This document shows, piece by piece, positions 25,134-33,920 of a stretch of 64,000 nt of DNA. The notes below the pieces were generated by a model that saw only the letters and a program-made list of their open reading frames with translations, searched no databases and was not told the DNA's origin. Position 1 is the stretch's first letter. Each line of letters starts with the position of its first letter. This stretch comes from Pseudomonas fluorescens (GTDB taxonomy: Bacteria; Pseudomonadota; Gammaproteobacteria; Pseudomonadales; Pseudomonadaceae). The stretch is taken from assembly GCF_900636825.1 (NCBI RefSeq), contig NZ_LR134318.1, forward strand, positions 2,265,501 through 2,329,500, in the 5' to 3' direction. Position numbers and translations under genes: made by a program.

Positions 25134-25856
25134 CTATTTCAAATGGGCGCGATCAAACCACTCCAGCGCCGTGCGCCAGATGCAGATCCCCAGAAAATAT
25201 GCCGACATCAACAACCACAGGCCCATCACCAGTGGATTGATCACCGGGTGATTGAGCACCAGCGACAAACTGCACAGCAGCCAGATCGCCGTCACCGCAA
25301 TGTTGATCGGCATGAACCGCCGCACGCGGAACGGGTGCAGGAATTTCATGCGCGTCACGGTCAGCAATGCCAGGCCGATCACGGTGAGAAACGTGATCCA
25401 TGGCCCTGGGCCAATGATGTACAGACACAGCGCGACAACATTCCACGCGGCCGGAAAACCGACAAAATAGTTGTCCTTGCTCTTCATGTTGACGTTGCAG
25501 AAGCAGAACAGCGACGACACCAGAATCAGCGATACCGTTAGCAACAATGTGTAGTCGGGCAGCGGAATGTAGCGATAGATGAACAGTGCCGGAATGAACA
25601 CGTACGTCAGGTAATCGATCACCAGATCGAGGACCGAACCGTCGAAACTCGGCAGGACCGATTGCACGTTGACCTTGCGCGCCAGTGCGCCGTCGAGGCC
25701 GTCGACGATCAATGCCACGCCCAGCCACATCAGGCAGTGGGTCGGCTGATTCTCGAGCAGGGCGAGGGTAGCCAGGAACGCGGTCACCACGCCGGTCGCG
25801 GTAAAGCCATGGGCGCCCCATGCTTTGAGCCTGGCAATGTGTACGGTCGAAATCAC
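25134..25856 (-). CDS. pcs: phosphatidylcholine synthase
   Basis: A 240-residue inner-membrane CDP-alcohol phosphatidyltransferase. The catalytic motif D-G-x2-A-R-x-G-x3-D-x3-D is present as DGLDGALARK followed by FDGSVLDLVIDYL, and about seven hydrophobic helices follow. Pcs joins choline directly to CDP-diacylglycerol to give phosphatidylcholine. The GTG at 25856 (protein VISTVHIARLKAWG) is chosen because GGAG stands before it and this is where family similarity starts; an upstream ATG at 25919 would add 21 residues. The 5' leader contains several short hairpins whose meaning is unclear. Confidence 0.88.
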   Translation of the reverse strand: MISTVHIARLKAWGAHGFTATGVVTAFLATLALLENQPTHCLMWLGVALIVDGLDGALARKVNVQSVLPSFDGSVLDLVIDYLTYVFIPALFIYRYIPLPDYTLLLTVSLILVSSLFCFCNVNMKSKDNYFVGFPAAWNVVALCLYIIGPGPWITFLTVIGLALLTVTRMKFLHPFRVRRFMPINIAVTAIWLLCSLSLVLNHPVINPLVMGLWLLMSAYFLGICIWRTALEWFDRAHLK

Positions 25857-26114
25857 GGGAGCGTTCTCCAGATAGTGAAGCAAGCCGGTGTTCACCCTCA
25901 GTCGAAGGGTGCCGGCCAACCGGGTCGGGGTTGCAGCTATCGACCGGTCTGGCCGGGATAAGGTTCACCTACCCTGAATCTTAGCTGGCGAAAGAAAAAA
26001 ATCGCGGCGCAGCCGGATCAAGCCCTTAAGTGTCGGCCAAACGGTGCTGGCGCTATGGCTTGAGCGGTCTATCGTTGCCTGACGCAGTCACCGCCTACGC
26101 TTGAGGATGACGTC

Positions 26115-26876
26115 ATGAACACCAGCGATTTGCTCGAACAACTGTTACGCGGCCAGGCTTCGTCGGGACAACAACGGGGCGCCGCTGGCGGTGACGGCCT
26201 GGGCGGACTGGGCGGCTTGCTGGGCGGGTTGCTCGGTGGCGGAGGTTCGAACGTGGGCGGCGCTGGCTCTGGTGGCGGACTGGGCGGATTGCTCGGTGGG
26301 TTGCTTGGCGGCGGTGCGGGCGGCGGACTCGGCGGCGCTTTGGGAGGAGCGTTAGGCGGCGGTGGCGGCGCGCAACGCCGATCCGGAGGTGCCAACTACG
26401 CGGCCCTCGCGTCGCTGGGAATGATGGCGTACCAGGCCTATCAGGCCTGGCAACGCAGTCAGGCCAGCGCGGCCCCGCAACAGATGCTGCAAACCGCCGA
26501 TCTGCTCGCCGGCCCCGAAGTCGAGCAACACAGCCACGCGGTACTGCGCGCGCTGATCGCTGCGGCCAAGGCAGACGGGCGTATCGATGACAGCGAAAAA
26601 CAGCGGATCAGCAGCGAGATCGGCAAACACACCGAGGATCCGCAGTTGCAGCGTTGGCTGGATGCCGAAGTCGCCAAACCGCTGGATCCCTCTGAAGTAG
26701 CCGGCTCAGCGCAAGGCGACCCGGCCGTCGCAGCAGAAATGTACCTGGCCAGCGTGATGCTGATAAACGACCAGCAAGACGCCGAGCGCCGCTACCTGGA
26801 CGAACTGGCGGCAGCGCTGCGCATCGATCCGGCATTGCAGGTGCATCTGGAACAGCAGGCCAAGGGCCAGGGCTGA
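26115..26876 (+). CDS. TerB-like DUF533 protein with long glycine-rich head
   Basis: A 253-residue protein. Residues 20-95 are a low-complexity run of GGLGGLLGGLLGG-type units, unusual in that Gly and Leu form nearly all of it. The C-terminal 140 residues are the DUF533/TerB-like helical domain, with the acidic ALIAAAKADGRIDDSEKQRI segment and ending in LDELAAALRIDPALQVHLE. TerB-like domains bind metals in tellurite resistance, but this YebE branch has no proven function. The glycine-rich part may be membrane-active or disordered. No signal peptide. Confidence 0.85.
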   Translation: MNTSDLLEQLLRGQASSGQQRGAAGGDGLGGLGGLLGGLLGGGGSNVGGAGSGGGLGGLLGGLLGGGAGGGLGGALGGALGGGGGAQRRSGGANYAALASLGMMAYQAYQAWQRSQASAAPQQMLQTADLLAGPEVEQHSHAVLRALIAAAKADGRIDDSEKQRISSEIGKHTEDPQLQRWLDAEVAKPLDPSEVAGSAQGDPAVAAEMYLASVMLINDQQDAERRYLDELAAALRIDPALQVHLEQQAKGQG

Positions 26877-26879
26877 AAT

Positions 26880-26974
26880 CAAAAGATCGCAGCCTCCGGC
26901 AGCTCCTACAGTGAATCAGTGTAGGAGCTGCCGAAGGCTGCGATCTTTTGATCTTGATCTTGATCTTGATCTTA
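26880..26974. repeat. type B REP pair in outward order, with (GATCTT)4
   Basis: Left half AGATCGCAGCCTCCGGCAGC...CTCCTACA, 11 bases, then TGTAGGAGCTGCCGAAGGCT to GATCTTTTGATC. The two halves point away from each other, opposite to normal REPINs, and the right edge ends in four tandem GATCTT units. Lies 5 bases from the end of the RAYT gene. Confidence 0.88.
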
Positions 26975-26978
26975 CCCT

Positions 26979-27437
26979 TCAAATCCAAACCGCATCCCAC
27001 AACGGATAATCGCCCAATCGCTCAACCAGCCCGGCCCGCAAAGGGTTCAAGACGATGTACCGGGCCGCGGCTTTGAGATCTTCATCTCGCCGCAGCGCCC
27101 GGTCGTGATATCCGCGTTGCCACATAGGACCCTGACGGCCAAGTTTCAGATTTATCGAGCGACAACTCCGCGTTTTCACCCGACACATCAGTTGCGCCAA
27201 GGAGCCTTGCTTGAGATCGACCAAACAATGGAAGTGATCCGGCATCACCACCCATGCCAGCGACTCGACCTTTCCCTCCTCGTCAGCAGTACGCATCTGT
27301 TCGACTAACAAACGTCCCAGTCGCCAGTCGGAAAACATCGGGCGCCGTTCCTGAATGACGGCAGTGAGCAAATAAATACGTCCGGCCTCGCTGAAACGGC
27401 CTTTCCTCAAACCACATCCCTTGGCAGCAACAGGCAT
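26979..27437 (-). CDS. REP-associated tyrosine transposase (RAYT)
   Basis: A 152-residue single-copy HUH/Y1 nuclease related to IS200/IS605 transposases. The HUH motif is VVMPDHFHCLVDL (near residue 62) and the catalytic region PMWQRGYHDRALRRDED follows; the end, ARYIVLNPLRAGLVERLGDY, is typical of the family. The ATG at 27437 fits the family length; an open frame continues upstream only because it runs through REP sequence. The gene is bracketed by type B REPs at 26880-26974, 27523-27602 and 27683-27776, its likely cognate substrates. RAYTs are thought to spread REPINs while staying chromosomal. Confidence 0.93.
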   Translation of the reverse strand: MPVAAKGCGLRKGRFSEAGRIYLLTAVIQERRPMFSDWRLGRLLVEQMRTADEEGKVESLAWVVMPDHFHCLVDLKQGSLAQLMCRVKTRSCRSINLKLGRQGPMWQRGYHDRALRRDEDLKAAARYIVLNPLRAGLVERLGDYPLWDAVWI

Positions 27438-27522
27438 TCCTTGCCCTCCAAAAATCTCCGTCCCCCAAACCTTAGCAATTCCTCTCACCAACGCGAATCC
27501 AATCCATTGCACGATGTAAAAC

Positions 27523-27602
27523 TGTAGGAGCTGCCGAAGGCTGCGATCTTTTGATCTTAAAAAATCAAGATCAAAAGATCGCAGCCTCCGGCAGCTCCTA
27601 CA
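27523..27602. repeat. REPIN, type B
   Basis: TGTAGGAGCTGCCGAAGGCT arm, GATCTTTTGATCTT, A-run, then inverted AGATCAAAAGATCGCAGCCT and GGCAGCTCCTACA. Upstream of the RAYT gene. Confidence 0.92.
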
Positions 27603-27682
27603 CCGATCTCCGTTAGGCTTGTCCTGAGCGGGCAAGGAAGAACTGCTAATGGCTGGCTCGACTAAAAGCGACGAAGCCAAAC

Positions 27683-27776
27683 TGTAGGAGCTGCCGCAGG
27701 CTGCGATCTTTTGATCTTAAAAAATCAAGATCAAAAGATCGTCCGATCGCGGCCCGAGCCTTCGGCAGCTCCTACA
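27683..27776. repeat. REPIN, type B, with an insertion in the right arm
   Basis: Same left arm as the neighbour 160 bases away. The right arm has GTCCGATCGCGGCCCGAGCC instead of plain GCAGCC. A related insertion, GGGCCGCGTTCGGACGATC, is in the left arm of the element at 7650-7748, so it is a recurring subtype. Confidence 0.9.
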
Positions 27777-27909
27777 GGAGGACATGCGGCGATAAACGGC
27801 CGTCCGTCAGGGCAATTTTCACGTGGATTGAATTTTTCAGCGGCGCGAGCCCTCTGCTTTGTAGAGGCGTATGAAACAGCGTCCTGCCAATCGACCGGGA
27901 AAAACTGCC

Positions 27910-29286
27910 ATGACTGTCCTGACACGCCTGCAAACTGCGGCGAACCAGCCACAAGCGATCAATCCTGCCGGGAATCTTCGCGGCATTTATGAGGCCTTGC
28001 TCCGCGACGACGATGCCCAGGCGCTGGCGCATTCCTTTTTGCAGGAGCAACTGCAACACGCTGCCCAGATCAGCGACCCGCTGCCCAAGGATCCCGCGTC
28101 GTGGTATGCGTGGGTCGCCGAACATTGCACCGATGTTGCCGAGCAATATGGCCGCTATCTTGAACAGCGCAAGGCCGGCGGCCCTCGGCAGTTTTTCAGC
28201 TGCAAGGCGCAGGCGCTGTACTTTCTGCAAGCCGTGGCACCCACCAAACTGGTCGATGGCGCCTGGCTCTATGGCCTGACATCGCAGTGGCAGGATCCAC
28301 GTTTCGCAGGCTTGCTCACTACCTATCTGGAAGAACTCGGCGACGGCAACCCGGCGCAAAACCATGTGGTGATCTATCGCAAGCTCCTTGCCGAGCACGA
28401 CTTGCAGGACAGCACGGCCATCGCCGATGAACACTATCTGCAAGGCGCGGTGCAATTGGCGCTGGGCGTTGCCGGCATGGATTATCTGCCGGAAGTGATC
28501 GGCTATAACCTCGGCTACGAACAACTGCCGCTGCACCTGCTGATCAGCAGTTATGAGCTCACTGAACTGGGCATCGACCCTTACTATTTCACCTTGCATG
28601 TCACCATCGATAACGCCAGCACCGGTCATGCGCAAAAAGCAGTGCAAGCGGTCCTGGATCTGTTGCCGATCGAAGCCGATCGCGAGGAATTTTTGCGCCG
28701 TGTGTCGCTGGGTTATCGGCTCAACGATCTGGGGCAGGGCAGCCGCGCGATCATCGAAGGCTTTGACCTTGATCGCGAATTGCTGGCGATGTTCGAGCGC
28801 AAGCGTCCGTTCGGTCAGCACATGCATTCCGATTACTGCCGCTTCGAAGGGCAGACCGTCAATCAATGGCTGGCAACCCCTGAGCAACTGCCGGGGTTCC
28901 TGCAAGCCATGCAGAACAAAGGCTGGATCAAACGCGACGAAGACCCGCAGGCCAGTCGTTTCTGGCAACTGATCGCCGGCGATGGCGCGGCAATGTTCGG
29001 CGTGTTCAATGCCTATGAAAAACAGTTGGTGCACGACTGGATTGCCGGGGACTGGACGTCGCCGGATGCGCCCAAAGCGGCCCGTCGCCGCACGCAGATG
29101 GCCACGTCAATCGAGGTTCCCGAGCACGATCCCGATGTGCTGCAACTCAACGCTTCCCTGCAAGGCTTGGATGGCCCCGCGCAAATGTCGACCTTGATCC
29201 CCTGGCTCGCGCCGGACCGTCATGCGCATCCCGCCGGACTGCTGGCGACCCGACGCTTCATCGAACTCAAATCATCTCTGCCCTAA
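27910..29286 (+). CDS. iron-containing redox enzyme (haem-oxygenase-like diiron family)
   Basis: A 458-residue protein of the Haem_oxygenas_2/HDO group. Candidate iron ligands are in TYLEELGDGNPAQNHVVIYR (Glu141/142 and His152), in GYEQLPLHLLISSYELTELG (near 202-220) and in HVTIDNASTGHAQKAV (His230, Asp234, His240). Known HDOs oxidise fatty acids or amino acids, for instance UndA making 1-undecene, but they are usually about 250 residues; this one is longer with a C-terminal extension. ATG 27910 is chosen; one 13 codons upstream is possible. A methyltransferase gene follows after 10 bases. Substrate unknown. Confidence 0.82.
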   Translation: MTVLTRLQTAANQPQAINPAGNLRGIYEALLRDDDAQALAHSFLQEQLQHAAQISDPLPKDPASWYAWVAEHCTDVAEQYGRYLEQRKAGGPRQFFSCKAQALYFLQAVAPTKLVDGAWLYGLTSQWQDPRFAGLLTTYLEELGDGNPAQNHVVIYRKLLAEHDLQDSTAIADEHYLQGAVQLALGVAGMDYLPEVIGYNLGYEQLPLHLLISSYELTELGIDPYYFTLHVTIDNASTGHAQKAVQAVLDLLPIEADREEFLRRVSLGYRLNDLGQGSRAIIEGFDLDRELLAMFERKRPFGQHMHSDYCRFEGQTVNQWLATPEQLPGFLQAMQNKGWIKRDEDPQASRFWQLIAGDGAAMFGVFNAYEKQLVHDWIAGDWTSPDAPKAARRRTQMATSIEVPEHDPDVLQLNASLQGLDGPAQMSTLIPWLAPDRHAHPAGLLATRRFIELKSSLP

Positions 29287-29296
29287 GGAAGTCCCC

Positions 29297-30250
29297 ATGA
29301 ATCAGGAAGAAAACCTGTCTGCCGATGATCGTGTGTTGCTGCAACTCGGGCGGCGATTGCACGCTGACGGCTACCGGTTCGTGACCCCGACGCCGTTGAC
29401 GCACCAGCGCGTCAATCAGCGTGACGAGGGGCAGAAGTGCGATTCCCTGCGTGATGTGTTCGGCTGGTCTCGGCCATTCGAAGCGGGATTGTTGTCGAGC
29501 GACGAGCAACGCCAATTGCAGGATGCGCAGGTCATTGATGAATATCAGGGCCAGTTCAAGAGTCGGGTGCGCTGGTCGAGCCTGGATGATTTGCTGTTCG
29601 TGCATTCAGCGTTCCCCACCGACGCGGCGGATGCGGTTTTCTTTGGCCCGGACACTTATCGATTCGCGCAACTGATTCACGCGCATTTGCAGCAGAATTT
29701 CGCGCCCATCCGGCGCGCGGTGGACATCGGCTGCGGCGCTGGCGTCGGCGCGATCCTGATCGGTCGCGCACGCCGTGAAGCAGAAGTTTTGGCGCTGGAC
29801 ATCAATCCTGCGGCCCTGCGCCTGACGGCCATCAATGCAGCGCTGGCGGAAGTCGCCAACGTCGAAGCGCGTCACAGTGATCTGCTGCAAGGCGTCGATG
29901 GCGAGTTTGATCTGATCGTCGCCAACCCGCCCTACATGGCCGACCCCGCCGCGCGTGCCTATCGCCATGGCGGCGGGACATTGGGTGCCGGGTTATCGCT
30001 GCGGATCGTCGAGCAGGCGCTCAATCGTCTGTCGCCCGGCGGTTCGCTGCTGCTGTACACCGGCGTGGCCATGGTCGATGGCCACGATCCGTTTCTCGAC
30101 ACCGTCCTGCCGCGACTGGATGAAAAGCGCTTCGGCTGGACCTACCGCGAACTCGATCCCGATGTCTTCGGCGAAGAGCTGAGCAATCCTGGTTATCAAC
30201 GGGTCGACCGAATTGCCGTGGTCGGGCTTACCGTAACTCGTATTGGCTAA
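29297..30250 (+). CDS. SAM-dependent methyltransferase with NPPY motif
   Basis: A 317-residue enzyme. The N-terminal 130 residues are not Rossmann-like; the methyltransferase domain begins at RRAVDIGCGAGVGAILIGRA, with acidic loop LALDINPAALRLTAIN and catalytic NPPYMADPAARAYRHGG. The NPPY motif is that of HemK/PrmC and RlmG/TrmN-like N-methyltransferases acting on amide or amino nitrogens. AAGGAAG precedes the ATG, which lies 10 bases after the diiron enzyme gene, so the two are probably translated together and act in one pathway. Confidence 0.82.
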   Translation: MNQEENLSADDRVLLQLGRRLHADGYRFVTPTPLTHQRVNQRDEGQKCDSLRDVFGWSRPFEAGLLSSDEQRQLQDAQVIDEYQGQFKSRVRWSSLDDLLFVHSAFPTDAADAVFFGPDTYRFAQLIHAHLQQNFAPIRRAVDIGCGAGVGAILIGRARREAEVLALDINPAALRLTAINAALAEVANVEARHSDLLQGVDGEFDLIVANPPYMADPAARAYRHGGGTLGAGLSLRIVEQALNRLSPGGSLLLYTGVAMVDGHDPFLDTVLPRLDEKRFGWTYRELDPDVFGEELSNPGYQRVDRIAVVGLTVTRIG

Positions 30251-30267
30251 AGCAAGGCAGGTGCGTG

Positions 30268-32964
30268 ATGAGCAGAAACCTCGACGATTACAACCGCATG
30301 CGCGACTTTTCCGCGACCTCGGAACCGGCGGCGGTCAAACGCTCGGCGCGCCGGGCCGCGCAGGATCACGCGCTGCAGTTCTGCATCCAGAAGCACGATG
30401 CCTCGCACCTGCATTACGACTTTCGACTGGAATTGGATGGCGCGCTCAAGAGCTGGGCGGTGCCCAAAGGCCCCTCGCTCGATCCTAAAGTCAAACGCCT
30501 GGCCGTGCATGTCGAAGATCATCCACTGGATTACGCGACTTTCGAAGGCAGTATCCCGGAAGGCCATTACGGCGCCGGTGATGTGATTGTCTGGGATCGC
30601 GGCGTGTGGATTCCGCTGGAGGATCCGCAAAAAGCCTACGCCAAAGGCAGGCTGAAATTTGAATTGCAGGGCGAGAAACTCGGCGGCGTCTGGAATCTGG
30701 TGCGCACGCACATGCCGGGCAAGAAAGAGCAGTGGTTTCTGATCAAGCATCAGGACAATGCCGCGCGCCCGCAAGACGACTACGACGTGCTGGTCGCCGA
30801 GCCGGACAGTGTCTTGAGCGAACGCACCATTATCGCCAAGCACAAGCAATCGGCTGAGCAAAGCAAACCGGTCAAGAAACCTGTGAGCAAGGCCCGAAAG
30901 CCCGCCAGCGGCACTCTCACCGGCGCGCACAAGGCCAAACTGCCAGCGCAACTCAAGCCGGAACTGGCGACGCTGGTCGACAGTGCGCCCGAAGGGCAGT
31001 GGAGCTACGAGATCAAGTTCGACGGCTACCGGATCATGGCGCGCATCGATCATGATCAAGTGCAGCTGTTCACGCGCAATGGCCATGACTGGACGCATAA
31101 ACTCCCGCAGCAGGCCGAAGCCCTGGCCGCGCTGGGCCTGGAGTCCGCCTGGCTCGACGGCGAGATGGTGGTCGCCAACGAACAAGGCGTACCGGATTTT
31201 CAAGCGCTGCAAAATGCCTTCGAGGTCGGACGCAGCGGCGGAATTCTCTATTACCTGTTCGACTTGCCATATCTCAACGGTGTCGACCTGCGCGAAGTGC
31301 CGGTCGAGGAGCGCCGCGCCGCGTTGTCGACCATTCTCGGTGCGCAGAAAAATCCGCTGCTGCGCTTCTCCGAGGCGTTCGATGAGACCCCGGATGCGCT
31401 GCTCAATAGCGCCTGCCAAATGCAAATGGAAGGGCTGATCGGCAAACGCCTCGGCTCGCCTTACGTGTCGCGCCGCAGTGGCGACTGGATCAAGCTCAAA
31501 TGCAAACACCGGCAGGAATTCGTGATCGTCGGTTACACCGATCCGAAGGGCGCGCGCAGCTCGTTCGGTGCCTTGCTGCTCGGGCTGCATGATCGTGACA
31601 GCGGCGAATTGCGCTATGCGGGCAAGGTCGGCACCGGATTCAACGAGGCAACCTTGAAAAGCATTCTCGCGCAATTGAAACCGTTGCAGACCAAGAGCCC
31701 GGCGGTGGTCAATCCGCCCACCGGCTTCGACGCCAAAGGGGCGCACTGGTTGAAACCCAAGCTGTTGGCCGAGGTCGCGTTCGCGGAGATGACCAAGGAT
31801 GGCTCGGTGCGTCATGCCGTGTTCCATGGTTTGCGCAACGACAAACCGGCCAAGGACATCACTGAGGAGCTAGCGAAGCCCGTGAAGACTTCGGAGAAGA
31901 AAACCGCTGAGAAAAAACCTGCGAATAAGGCTGCCACGACGAAGGACGCTGCGAGCAAAGCCTCGTCAACCAAAGCTGCGGCTACCAAAGCTGCGACAAC
32001 CAAAACTGCTTCCACCAAAACCCCGACTACAAAAAACGCGACGAGCAAATCCGACGCTGCGCCTTCGCAGTTGGGCCTGGCCGGCGCCAAAGTGCGCATC
32101 AGCCACCCGGATCGAGTAATCGACGCGGTCAGCGGCACCACGAAAATGCAACTGGCCGAGTATTACGCCAGTGTCGCCGAGTGGATTCTGCCGCAACTCA
32201 ATGAACGGCCGGTGGCGTTAGTGCGTGCGCCGGATGGCATCGCGGGCGAATTGTTTTTCCAGAAAAACGCCGAGCGCTTGGCGATCCCCGGCATCGAAAC
32301 GCGGGACAAGGAACTGACGGGCCAACCGGTGATGCTGATCAACAAACCTGAGGCGCTGATCGGCGCGGTGCAGATGAGCACGGTCGAACTGCACACCTGG
32401 AATGGCACCACGGTTGACCTGGACAAACCGGACCGATTCGTTCTCGATCTCGACCCGGATCCGGCGCTGCCTTGGAAAAGCATGGTCGAAGCCACTGCGC
32501 TGACGTTGACCGTGCTGGATGAATTAGGCCTCAAGGCCTTTCTCAAGACCAGTGGCGGCAAGGGCATTCATCTCGTGGTGCCACTGACGCGCAAGTTGGG
32601 CTGGGACGAGGTCAAGGATTTCAGCCATGCGATTGTCAGCCACATGGCCAAGCTGTTGCCGGACCGCTTTTCTGCGGTGTCCGGGCCGAAAAATCGCGTC
32701 GGGCGGATCTTCATCGATTACCTGCGCAACGGCCTTGGCGCCACCACCATTTGTGCTTATTCAGCACGCACGCGTGAAGGTCTGCCTGTCTCAGTGCCGC
32801 TGTTTCGTGAAGAAGTGGCCGAGATCAAGGGCGGCAATCACTGGAACGTTCACAATGTCCACGAGCGCCTCGCCGAAGTTGGCGATGAACCTTGGGCCGA
32901 CATGAAGAAAACCCGTCAGAGCATTACCGCAGAAATGCGCAAACGGGTCGGCATGAGAAAGTGA
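30268..32964 (+). CDS. ligD: ATP-dependent DNA ligase D (NHEJ)
   Basis: An 898-residue multifunctional end-joining enzyme in the order usual for Pseudomonas. Residues 1-190: 3'-phosphoesterase (CIQKHDASHLHYDFRLELDG). About 225-525: ATP ligase with lysine nucleophile in YEIKFDGYRIMAR near 249. About 530-600: low-complexity linker rich in Lys, Ala and Thr. About 605-898: primase-polymerase with metal aspartates in VLDLDPDPALP near 730 and SGGKGIHLVVPL. It repairs double-strand breaks with Ku, but no ku gene lies within the window. ATG 30268 follows AAGGCAGG; a GTG one codon earlier is possible. Confidence 0.93.
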   Translation: MSRNLDDYNRMRDFSATSEPAAVKRSARRAAQDHALQFCIQKHDASHLHYDFRLELDGALKSWAVPKGPSLDPKVKRLAVHVEDHPLDYATFEGSIPEGHYGAGDVIVWDRGVWIPLEDPQKAYAKGRLKFELQGEKLGGVWNLVRTHMPGKKEQWFLIKHQDNAARPQDDYDVLVAEPDSVLSERTIIAKHKQSAEQSKPVKKPVSKARKPASGTLTGAHKAKLPAQLKPELATLVDSAPEGQWSYEIKFDGYRIMARIDHDQVQLFTRNGHDWTHKLPQQAEALAALGLESAWLDGEMVVANEQGVPDFQALQNAFEVGRSGGILYYLFDLPYLNGVDLREVPVEERRAALSTILGAQKNPLLRFSEAFDETPDALLNSACQMQMEGLIGKRLGSPYVSRRSGDWIKLKCKHRQEFVIVGYTDPKGARSSFGALLLGLHDRDSGELRYAGKVGTGFNEATLKSILAQLKPLQTKSPAVVNPPTGFDAKGAHWLKPKLLAEVAFAEMTKDGSVRHAVFHGLRNDKPAKDITEELAKPVKTSEKKTAEKKPANKAATTKDAASKASSTKAAATKAATTKTASTKTPTTKNATSKSDAAPSQLGLAGAKVRISHPDRVIDAVSGTTKMQLAEYYASVAEWILPQLNERPVALVRAPDGIAGELFFQKNAERLAIPGIETRDKELTGQPVMLINKPEALIGAVQMSTVELHTWNGTTVDLDKPDRFVLDLDPDPALPWKSMVEATALTLTVLDELGLKAFLKTSGGKGIHLVVPLTRKLGWDEVKDFSHAIVSHMAKLLPDRFSAVSGPKNRVGRIFIDYLRNGLGATTICAYSARTREGLPVSVPLFREEVAEIKGGNHWNVHNVHERLAEVGDEPWADMKKTRQSITAEMRKRVGMRK
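31860..32063 (+). repeat. Lys/Ala/Thr-rich low-complexity linker in ligD
   Basis: Degenerate short repeats of the type AAATKAATTKTASTKTPTTK and similar join the ligase and polymerase domains. The coding DNA is richer in A than its surroundings. Probably a flexible basic tether; its length is likely to vary between strains. Confidence 0.8.
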
Positions 32965-33366
32965 TCAGGTGTCGCGCAGCAAGTCGTGGGCGTTGAGCAA
33001 TTCGAAAGCGATGTGAGGGCGATTCTCCAGACCCCGGCGAATCGCCGCCGGAATCGCCGCACGGGTTTTGCGACACAGGCCGGGTAGTTCTTCGATCTGA
33101 ATGGCGATGCCGCGCATTGTCCGCACTTCGTTGAAGCCGGGGGCGACATCGACGCGAATGCCCAACTGCTCGAACATGCGCTGCTGCAGGTGTTTGAGGT
33201 CTTCGAGATCCTTGAGCATTTCCAGCCGCGCGAGCAGGCGTTTTTCCTCCTCGCGGGTCAGACGCAGGATGCGCAGATCCGCGCCGGGGGTATCCAGCAA
33301 CGGATCGCGCCCGCAAATGCAGGCGCCGGGTGGGCAGGGTGAGCGCAAGGGCACGGAGGTTGTCAT
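32965..33366 (-). CDS. conserved hypothetical with N-terminal cysteine cluster
   Basis: About 133 residues beginning MTTSVPLRSPCPPGACICGR. Three closely spaced cysteines (CPPGACICG) at the N-terminus suggest a metal or Fe-S site; then a strongly charged helix (LTREEEKRLLARLEMLKDLE) and a C-terminal part with one more Cys (LPGLCRKTRAAIPAAIRRGL). I do not recognise the family. Start codons four and five codons upstream are possible. The stop abuts the ligD stop with no gap. Confidence 0.7.
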   Translation of the reverse strand: MTTSVPLRSPCPPGACICGRDPLLDTPGADLRILRLTREEEKRLLARLEMLKDLEDLKHLQQRMFEQLGIRVDVAPGFNEVRTMRGIAIQIEELPGLCRKTRAAIPAAIRRGLENRPHIAFELLNAHDLLRDT

Positions 33367-33446
33367 GGCCTCCATCATAGAGGCCGGCTGACTGGTTTGC
33401 CTATGCGCGTTCAGCGGCCATCCATCGGCTGCCAATACCGTAAGCG

Positions 33447-33761
33447 CTACTGATTCAGGCCTTCGTACTGCACCAGAATCGCATTGGCGAGGTCGTTATC
33501 GCTGGCATTGATGCCCGGATTTTCCTGGCGAACCTGTTGCAGCACCGATTCAAGATAAACCCCACGAATGGTTCCGCCGCTGGCCACGAATGCAGACAAA
33601 TCATCACGGGCCGGAATCACCATTTTGTGATCCTTGAAGGTCGAGTACAGCGACGCGGAGACACCGGCCGAAGTGGCGACGTCACCGGCATCGACATCGG
33701 CCAGCGCCGAACCGACCGGCAGGCATACGAGTAAAGAACAAACGAGCAAGGACTTGCGCAT
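33447..33761 (-). CDS. DUF2388 exported small protein
   Basis: A 104-residue exported protein: signal peptide MRKSLLVCSLLVCLPVGSALA, then the DUF2388 pattern (ATSAGVSASLYSTFKDHK, a basic DDLSAFVASGGTIRG segment and the ending ASDNDLANAILVQYE). This Pseudomonas family often occurs in several copies; its function is unknown. A clear RBS (GAGGAACACC) precedes the ATG. No neighbour suggests a pathway. Confidence 0.85.
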   Translation of the reverse strand: MRKSLLVCSLLVCLPVGSALADVDAGDVATSAGVSASLYSTFKDHKMVIPARDDLSAFVASGGTIRGVYLESVLQQVRQENPGINASDNDLANAILVQYEGLNQ

Positions 33762-33920
33762 GACGGTGTTCCTCCACAGGCGCGAAAAGCAAAAGGGAAG
33801 TACTACATAATGTGAGAGGTGCGGGCGAAGCGGGAGTTCCGTGGTCGGTGAAACTCTGCGTGGCTGAGAACAGACGCGGGCAACGTCATCGGGTTTGCCC
33901 GGCCTGCATTGAGCAACCGG

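Noticed and set aside
27438..27680. N-terminal extension of the RAYT frame
   Set aside because: The extra 81 codons run through a REPIN and have no family similarity; the ATG at 27437 gives the usual length.
27772..29034. Minus-strand frame opposite the diiron enzyme gene
   Set aside because: Shadow frame; the plus strand has domain motifs and a downstream operon partner.
30247..31827. Long minus-strand frame opposite ligD (526 codons)
   Set aside because: Shadow of ligD; composition is antisense-like and no domain is visible.
30268..32964. LigD domain order as a novelty
   Set aside because: Phosphoesterase-ligase-polymerase is the normal Pseudomonas order; only the low-complexity linker is variable.
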